Source: Maratus speciosus (lineage: Eukaryota > Arthropoda > Arachnida > Araneae > Salticidae). Taken from it: a stretch of 64,000 nucleotides of DNA. The stretch is taken from assembly GCA_963932465.1 (NCBI GenBank), contig OZ010788.1, forward strand, positions 669,436,484 to 669,500,483. The letters are read 5' to 3'. Below are positions 56,639-64,000 of the stretch, piece after piece. Position 1 is the stretch's first letter; every line of letters starts with the position of its first letter. Below the pieces are notes generated by a model. It made no database searches. It was not told the DNA's origin and saw only the letters and a list, made by a program, of their open reading frames with translations. A program made the translations under genes and the position numbers.

Positions 56639-57795
56639 CTAGAGGGCTCTTCCCCCTACGAGCTACGTTCGCCAACCCCCGTTCAGTCACACCAAAATCC
56701 AAAAAGTACGTTAATTTGATCGGCTTTAAAAATATTGAATAATAATTAAAAAAAAACAAAAACAGTAGCGAACTCTCTGTAAACGGGTTTCCATTCTTTT
56801 TCCTTGGATTGGGATTTTTAAGACCAAATCTGCTGCTGTTAAGAGATACAATGGCTGTTTTTGTATTTAATTAAATAAATTAGTTAAACATTTGAAAATA
56901 AGCTAATGTAAAATGAATTAAGTAAACAGTGTCATTGTCTCCCGGTATTTTTTAACAGCGCTATAAGATAGTTCTTTTAAATAATTCATTTTAAATGTAT
57001 CGTTTCAAATCTGACGTAATTTACACCAAAGTTTTATTTCTCTTATTAATATTCACGTGAAAATACTTTTGTTGTTAGAAGGAAATATTATTTGCGCTGT
57101 CTTCGAATTCACGATAATAGTTAAAAAGATTATCTCAAAATATCTAGCGCAAATATATTTTTCAATTTAAATTGATTTGCCATATTTTTTAGTCATTTTA
57201 AATATGACGTAATTTCCCCCATTTACAAGTTTTAATGCATAATAATGATTTTTTTTTTCTCAAATTCAAGTGTAAATATGATTCTTATGACGTAATTTTT
57301 TTTTTTTTTAACATGTAATCATTTAATTCTAATTTTAAAGTTTTTTTTCTGTTTGTAATAGTCACGTGTAAATAAATTTTTAATTTGAAGTAAACATTAT
57401 TGTTTGCGCTGTTTATACAATTGGCAACAGTTTAAATTAATAACATTTTCTAAATTTTGTAAAAAATATCTCTCGAAATGCTGAAAATTTTAATTTAAAA
57501 TAGAAATAAAACCTCAAAAAAATGAGTCTTATAAGAAAAATAAATGCAATCCGCACACCAGGAACTTATAACGTATAAAATGATCTAAAAATGATTAAAT
57601 TCTCATGTATAGCTTTTGCTCCAATAAAATTTTTTTAATGGAACGATTTTGTCCAACTTTAACATTAAATATATCTTAAAATAATTCTTCGATTTGAAAA
57701 CTGTCTGCATCAGCGTGTATATCAAACATTTCTCTATAATACCGCCGATTTTCATATTTTTGTATGCAACAGTTTTTTTTTTTTAATATTAACGA
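56639..57795 (-). mobile_element. Helitron-like non-autonomous element, copy 2
   Basis: On the minus strand it begins TCGTTAATATT after an A and ends CTAG before a T. It is collinear with 1177-2724 but lacks the 297-bp MITE. Three TGACGTAATTT sites (57013, 57214, 57288) and CACGTG sites (57054, 57363) are conserved between copies. The 3' hairpin region (cgaacgtagctcg) has one unpaired position. No Rep/helicase frame. Confidence 0.7.
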
Positions 57796-57799
57796 TGAA

Positions 57800-59059
57800 A
57801 GGCCATGCTTAAGCATTCAAATTGGATGCCGATCTACACGGAATATCTACGCTGATTTTCATTGGTCCATTTCCAAATCAAAACTTTTTTATATATATAG
57901 AAGGATTATTCTTGCATTTTTATTAAGCAAAAACGTTATTTTATGTTTTGGCCCCTTTTAATTTTAGAAATGCAAATTCAGCCAAATAACTAAGAATTTC
58001 CGCGGAATTTTTTATTTATGATATGAGACTGATATAATAAAAATATTTTCGAAGCAAAATTTTACAAAATATTTTTAAATTTTCAAATAAAACATCTTTT
58101 AAAGACGTTTTTACATTTTCCAATAGCCTCTGGTATACAAAAATATAATTTTGAATTTTTCTGTGCATCTTCGAAATTTAAAGCATATTTCCGAGCACAT
58201 GCATTCTTTGTCAGAAGAGATTCGTTATATCGTCGTTTTTTACGCTGATATATAGCCTCAGCCTTAAAGCTAAATCATGTTCGCGTTCTTTTCGACCAGT
58301 AAATGTACGTTTTCTCAGCATTTTTTATAATAGAACTAATACATTCCATAACTTGTTTTTAAACGGCAAACATATTAAAAATAATACTACTTGTAATTAC
58401 TTTTTAATAATAAATATGTTTCATTTGGTTCAATTTTCAACCTTCGAATTCGAATAACACTTTATATAACGAATTTAACAATTAATTTTATTCGTTTACA
58501 ATTCTTTTGTTTCCACTTTACAAAAAAAAAAAAAGAAAAAAGAAAAAAAAGAAAAAAAAAAGAAAAGAAAAGAAAAAAAAAACATAATATAATTCTTTTA
58601 AAATGTGTAAGTATCGTCTGCGTAAATGATTTCAAATTCTAAGAATAAATTGTGAATTTGAATTCTTAACACTTAAAAATGCTTTTATAATTGAATGTGA
58701 ATAATTGAATTTTCGCAAATTTTAATTCATTAAAAATATGCTATAATTTTCATAAAAAGGGTATTTTAAAAATTTCTTAAAAGAAATCGTGAAATTATTT
58801 AATTAATCATGATTCTATCTATAATTAAACACCATGATTTATTTCTTCATCTGAAAATATACATGTTTCATTTTTCATTTGCAAAAATGCGTCCGTAATG
58901 GAAAAACATGTAAAATAAATTAATTAAAAGAATAATTTTTTTAAGGTTATTCTGTTAAAAAAAAATAATACTGTGCAAATCGACAGATCATAATTTATTT
59001 TTATGCTTAATTTCAAGTCAGAATACTGAATAGTTTTTTTGTAAAGTGTATGACAAAAT
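57800..59059. other. AT-rich spacer with a poly-purine tract
   Basis: An A/G tract (aaaagaaaaaagaaaaaaaag type) spans about 58522-58583. Nothing else was recognised. Confidence 0.5.
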
Positions 59060-60034
59060 GTAATTTGCGTGGCCTAGTAGAGGGGATATGGCAATCCCAA
59101 CACTTCCTTCTATCTCATACATGTTAATATTTCCTGAAAAATAAAGCATATCAGTGCCACCGGTTAGGTGATTTAGACGAAAATCTAATCAGCAACAACT
59201 TATGTCAAGTTGTAGCTAAATCTGATGTTTGATGAAAATCCGTGTATTAGTTCTTGAGGTAGAACTATTGTGGAAATCGTAAAAAATCTACATAGCAGCG
59301 CCACCTGTTGGTCGATTTACTCCAGAAACTAATCAGGACCAATTTATATAGGGGACTCACTGAATCAGAAGTTTGATGAAAATTCATGCATTAATCCTTG
59401 AGATACAGTTATTGTAAAAAACGTGATAAATGCAGCCTAGTAAAGCACCTGTTGGGCTATTTACACTAAAAACTAAACAGCACTAACTTACATCAGGGAC
59501 TAACTGAATCTGAAATTTGGTGAAAATTAGTTCATTGGTTCTTGAGATAGAGCTATTGCGATAATCATCAATAATGTCACATAGCAGCGCCACCTGTTGG
59601 GCAATTTACACTAAAAAGTAATCAGCACCAAAATATATCAAGGACTAACGGAATCTGAAGTTTTATCAAAATTCGTGCATTATTTCTTCAGATATAGCTA
59701 TTTCGGAAATCATGAAAAATGCAGTATAGCAGCGCCACCTGTTGAGCGATTTACACCAAAAAGTAATCAGCACCGGTTTATATCAGGGAACTAACTGAAT
59801 CTAAAGTTTTATTAAATGCCCTTCATTAGTTCTTGAGATAGAGCGCCCACAAAATTTGTGTCACACACAGACAGACAGACAGACGGACAGACAAACTCAC
59901 TGACAGACATTTTGTAAAAACATGTTTTTATGGTTCTCTGACCCCTAAAACGTGTAAATCTGTCGAAAACCGGAATTCGAAAATTTTCACGAATCCAATA
60001 CTTTCTTCTTGTAAAGATAGAAGAAAGTAAAAAT
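59060..60034 (+). repeat. 145-bp-unit repeat family, copy 3
   Basis: It starts at about 59090 with the ctatctcatacatgttaata phrase, then has five units with agcgccacctgttgggcgat and gttcttgagatagagctatt, then the (acag)n tract and the end hairpin tactttcttc / gaagaaagta at about 60000-60030. Confidence 0.85.
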
Positions 60035-60960
60035 TCTTATGACTACTGCAATAATAATTGATCCTGTGCCACTAACAGATATTTTACGGAAAATAGTTTA
60101 ATAGAAACCGGAAATAATATATAGGAAAAATTATACATTTTATGAAACGCAATTCAAGTACTATTGATCCTCTCCGTTATTTTCGTTCGCGTAATCATGC
60201 AGTTTTAAATAACAGCATGAAAATTAGTGAAATAACTTTATTTTTAGTGAGCAATTTAAAGAGACTAAATCAAAACTTTTCCACCACTATTTCCTTGCGA
60301 AAATTTTCGTTTTAAATTTACCTTGGAAATGTCGCCGGAACTCGCTTCGTGGTGTGTTTTTTAACGCAATTATTGTGGTGATATTTCATAAAAATAATTT
60401 AATATATTTAGGTGGCTGAAAAAGTGACAGCTCCGAAACCTCAGCTACCTAACTTTGAAATTAGTAGTTAATGCTTTTCGAGTTGCGGCTTTTATTCATT
60501 TAGCTACTAGGTATCGAACATGATGATTTAATGGGTTTATTTTTTAATTATTTAAATTATTTTTAATTGAATTTTAAGTTTGTTTTTCGATTAGTTCTCA
60601 ATACTAGAACATTGCCGTGCGTCAAATTGATTCACCTCAAAAAACATGTTTTAAACCAAAAATTCTATTTAATAAACCGAAAAGTGTTAACAATTTAATA
60701 AATTGTTAACACTTTTCGGTCCGAACCCGAATCTGACACGGGATCATTTTTATTTGCAAAATTTGCTTTTGGCACTCGTATTAAAGGAAAATAAAATTTG
60801 CCTTAATAGCCCAGTGGTAGGGGAGGAAAAAAAGATCGAATTCGGAATTAATTAGGGGAAAGCTGGAAATTGTTTTAATCCATTTAGTTTAGGTCTAGAA
60901 TGAATATGCCAAGTTTTCCCCCTCGTAGTAGGTGAGGGTTAGAAAATATGTACAGATTTA
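60035..60960. other. Spacer with a perfect palindrome and a tRNA-like phrase
   Basis: It contains the 45-bp palindrome annotated separately. At 60817, tagcccagtggtagggg resembles an A box and gatcgaattc follows, but no cloverleaf forms. Confidence 0.45.
60676..60720. repeat. Perfect 45-bp palindrome (22-bp arms, 1-nt centre)
   Basis: Left arm accgaaaagtgttaacaatt plus two further bases is the exact complement of the right arm, with a single A between them. It contains two GTTAAC sites. There is no loop, so as DNA it could extrude as a cruciform; no TIR element was recognised around it. Confidence 0.9.
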
Positions 60961-60964
60961 TAGT

Positions 60965-62216
60965 CAAACTAGTATGTTGTGGCCATCACAAAACTTTCTT
61001 CTATATAAATCACGTCAGTTAAATCATTTAAATAGTACAAGAAATAACAACGATTTAGCACCAATTCATATCAAAGTATATCTGAATTTGAAGTTGGATG
61101 AAAATTCGTGCATTAGATCTTGAGATAGAGCTATAGCGGAAATTCTGAAAAAAATGTAGCATAGCAGCGCCACCTGTTGAGCGATTTACACCAAAAGTAA
61201 ACAGCACTAAACGATATCAAGGTATACCTGAATCTGAAGTTTGTTGAAAATCCAAGCATTAGTTCTTGAGATAAAGCTATTGCGAAAATCGCAAAAAATA
61301 CAGCATAGCAGCGCCACCTGTTGAGCGATTTGTACCAAAAATTAAACGGCACTAATTTATACATCAATTCATGTCAAGGACTAACTAAATCTGAAGTTTG
61401 ATGAAAATCCGTGCAATAGTTCTTGAGATACTGCTCTTGTGGAAATCGTGAAAAATGCAGCACAGCCGCGCCACCTGTTGAGCGATTTACACCAAATTTA
61501 AACAGCACTAATTTATACATCAATTCATGTCAAGGACTAACTAAATCTGAAGTTTGATGAAAATCCGTGCAATAGTTCTTGAGATACACCTCTTGTGGAA
61601 ATCGTGAAAAATGCAGCACAGCAGCGCCACCTGTTGGGCGATTTGCACCAAAAATTAAGCAGCACTAATTTATATCAAGGACTAACTGAATCTGAAGTTT
61701 GATGAAAATTCGTGCATTTTTTCTTGAGTTAGAGCTATTGCGATAATCATGGACAATGCAGCATACCAGCGCCACCTGTTGGGCGATTTTCACAAAAAAG
61801 TAATCAGCACCAAACTATATCCTGGACTAACTGAATCTGAAGTTTTATGAAAATCCGTGCAGTAGTTCTTGAGATACAGCTATTGCAGAAATCGTTAAAA
61901 ATGCCGCATAGCAGCGCCACGTGTTGGGCGATTTTCACCAAAAACTAATCAGTTCCAGTTTATATCAAGGTCTAACTAAATATGAAGTTTTGTGAAATTT
62001 CGTGCATTAGTTCTTGAGATAGAGCGTCCACAAAAGTTGTGTCACATACAGACAGACAGACGGACAGACAGACAGACTCACAGACAGACATTTTGTAAAA
62101 ACATGTTTTTTGGAATCTCTGACTCATAAAACGGGTAAATCCGTTGAAAACTGGAATTCGAAAAATTTCATGAAACCAATACTTTTTTCTTGTAAAGATA
62201 GAAGAAAGTAAAAACA
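60965..62216 (+). repeat. 145-bp-unit repeat family, copy 4 (longest)
   Basis: The gcagcgccacctgttg anchor lies at about 61164, 61308, 61465, 61621, 61766 and 61911, so spacings are 144, 157, 156, 145 and 145. The two long units share an extra tatacatcaattcatgtcaa segment and are nearly identical, a recent duplication. The array ends with (acag)n, a ctaaaac-ggtaaatccg block and the hairpin near 62180-62212. Confidence 0.9.
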
Positions 62217-62267
62217 CGTTTTCTTTAAATACCATAACAATATCTCAAAACAGCTAACTCTGTCAAA

Positions 62268-62720
62268 AACATCTATCTTTACAAGAATGTATTGGATTCG
62301 TGAAAATTTTCGACTTCCGGTTTTCGACGGATTTATACGTTTTAGGGGTCAGAGATTCCAAAAAACATGTGTTTACAAAATGTCCGTCAGTGAGTCTTTG
62401 TATCTGTGAGTCTGTGTATCTGTGAGCCTGTCTGTCTTTATGTGACACAAATTTTGTGGGCGCTCTATCTCAAGAACTATTGCACGGAATTTAATAAAAA
62501 TTTATATTCAGTTAGTCCCTGATATAAATTGATGCTGATTAGTTTTTGGTACAAATCTCCCAACAGGTGGGCTGCTATACTGCATTATTCATGATTTCCA
62601 CAATAGCTATATCTCAAGAAGTAACGCACGGATTTTCAGAAAACATCAGATTCAATTAGCCCTTGATATAATTTGGTGCTCAAAACACGAATTTTCACCA
62701 AACTTTAGATTTAGTTAGTC
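62268..62720 (-). repeat. 145-bp-unit repeat family, copy 5, reversed
   Basis: It begins with the tail sequence reversed (tctttacaagaatg), then ctgtctgt-type tract, then about two units (tgggcgctctatctcaagaa, tggtgctgattagtttttgg). It faces copy 4 tail to tail across about 50 bp. Confidence 0.8.
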
Positions 62721-63049
62721 AATATCACGAATTATATAAGAATCGTAATAATTCATAAAAAAAAACTATAACTGTACATGATAATTGCATTGCAATGTAA
62801 ATACTTTTTTAAATTCTCCATCATTTAAAAAACGTCTTTTCAAAAGATTCTTATATATTTTTCTTCTTCGTTGGATTTTCTATGACAAAATATCATTAAT
62901 GAATTTAGGAATATATTTCTGTAAGTAAATAATTAATTTGAAATAATTAAAAAATGCACTTAAAAACTACTAAATTTTTTTTCAGTTTTTTAAAGAAATT
63001 TTAAATTGAAAAATTGTTATTTAATGTTTTATCTATTTTCAGTCATTCT
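62721..63049. other. AT-rich spacer between reversed repeat copies
   Basis: No feature was recognised. Confidence 0.45.
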
Positions 63050-64000
63050 CCTTTTTACTTTCTTCTAGCTTTACAAGAAGAAAGAATTGGATTAAAAAAA
63101 TTTTTCGACTTCCGGTTTTCGACGGATTTACACGTTTTAGAGGTCAGAGATTCCGAAAAACATGTTTTTACAAAATGTCTGTCTGTGAGTCTGTATGTAT
63201 GCTACACAAATTTTGTGGGCGCTCTGTCTCAAGAACTAATGCTCGGAATTTAATAAAAATTTATATTAAAGTAGTCCCTAATATAAAGTGGTGCTGATTA
63301 GTTTTTGGTATAAATTGCCCAACAATTTTGCTAATACAATACATTCTGCTATACTGCATTTTTTGCGATTTCTGCAATAGCTATATCTCAAGAACTAATG
63401 CACGGATGTTCATCAAACTTCAGATTCAGTTAATACTTGATATGAGTTGGTGCTGGCAACATTTTGGTGTAAACCGCCCAACAGATGTTGCTGCTATGCT
63501 GCATTTTGCAGCATTTACACGATTTTCGTAATAGCTCTATTTCAAGAAATAATGCACGGATTTTCATCAAACTTCAAATTCTGTTATTCCTTGACATGAA
63601 TTGACGTTTTGTACCTTTTGGTGTAAATCGCCCAACAGGTGACGCTGCTGTGCTGCCTTTTTCCCGATTCCCGCAATGGCTCTATCTCAAGAACTAATGC
63701 AAGAATTTTCACCAAACTTTAGATTTAGTTAGACGTTGACACAAGTTGTTGCTGATTAGGTTTCGGTATTAATCGTCCAACAGGTGGCGCTGCTATGCTG
63801 CAATTTTCACGATTTTCGCAATATCTCTATCTCAAAAACTAATACACGGATTTTCCCCAAACATGAGATTGTGTCAGACGTTGGCAGAAGATTTTGCTGA
63901 TAGGTTTTAGTATAAATCACCCAATAGGTGGCGCTGTTAGGCTGCATTTTGCTGGATTTACATCATTTCAGCTATAGTCCTATCTCAAGAACCAATGCAC
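63050..64000 (-). repeat. 145-bp-unit repeat family, copy 6, runs off the window
   Basis: Starts with tactttcttctagctttaca and the gaagaaag hairpin, then cttccggttttcgacggatt, a short ctgtctgtgagt tract and at least five reversed units (caacaggtggcgctgctatg). The array is incomplete at the window edge. Confidence 0.85.

Noticed and set aside
60810..60860. A-box-like tagcccagtggtagggg followed by gatcgaattc
   Set aside because: No cloverleaf or terminator can be drawn; likely chance or a very old fragment.
61131..61367. Open frame with repeated SLNRWRCYA blocks
   Set aside because: It is the antisense reading of the 145-bp repeat unit; frames are lost between other units.

Overview
The window is AT-rich animal nuclear DNA. 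I can defend no intact host gene in it. The longest open frames are about 100 codons and almost all are shadows of repeats. Tc1/mariner, pogo/Tigger, TTAA-target (piggyBac-like), Helitron-like and Penelope-like remnants, nested palindromic MITEs, minisatellites and a tRNA-like Pol III gene fit an arthropod intergenic or intronic region. An arachnid is my guess from overall style only; the sequence does not prove it.

Layout. 0-7.6 kb: a Helitron-like element (1177-2724) carrying a 297-bp MITE, a TTAA-flanked MITE, then a 3.2-kb palindromic element (3877-7101) inserted into an older repeat whose unoccupied copy survives at about 51.9-52.3 kb. 7.6-12.6 kb: a decayed Tigger, a CACTG-ended MITE, a Penelope-like fragment (GIY-YIG domain followed by a hammerhead-like motif) and the first of several GGGGA-ended MITEs. 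13.8-19.3 kb: TTAA MITEs, two Tc1/mariner-style MITEs, and a mariner transposase relic that runs into a 37-bp minisatellite. 20.3-33.5 kb: a foldback in a tandem duplication, a GC-rich insertion, an inverted array split by a MITE, a TTAA element with GGTCTC/GAGACC palindromes, and further GGGGA-ended elements. 35.8-36.8 kb: a 49-bp satellite. 37.7-41.4 kb: a dense nest of MITEs within MITEs. 42.5-50.2 kb: palindromic elements with short iterated motifs, a tRNA-like gene, and a shortened IS630/Tc-like transposase frame. 51.9-64 kb: several copies of a repeat family built from about 145-bp tandem units with a conserved hairpin end, a 118-bp tandem array, a 440-bp palindrome, and the second full Helitron-like copy (56639-57795, minus).

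How it works together. No pathway is encoded. The DNA is a layered record of transposition. Several junctions can be read as filled versus empty sites within the window, which gives insertion order and target duplications (TA, TTAA, ATAT and an 8-bp one). A recurring theme is that otherwise unrelated non-coding elements each carry many dispersed copies of their own family-specific short motif. Coordinates of repeat ends come from reading by eye and are exact only where a TIR and target duplication are stated.
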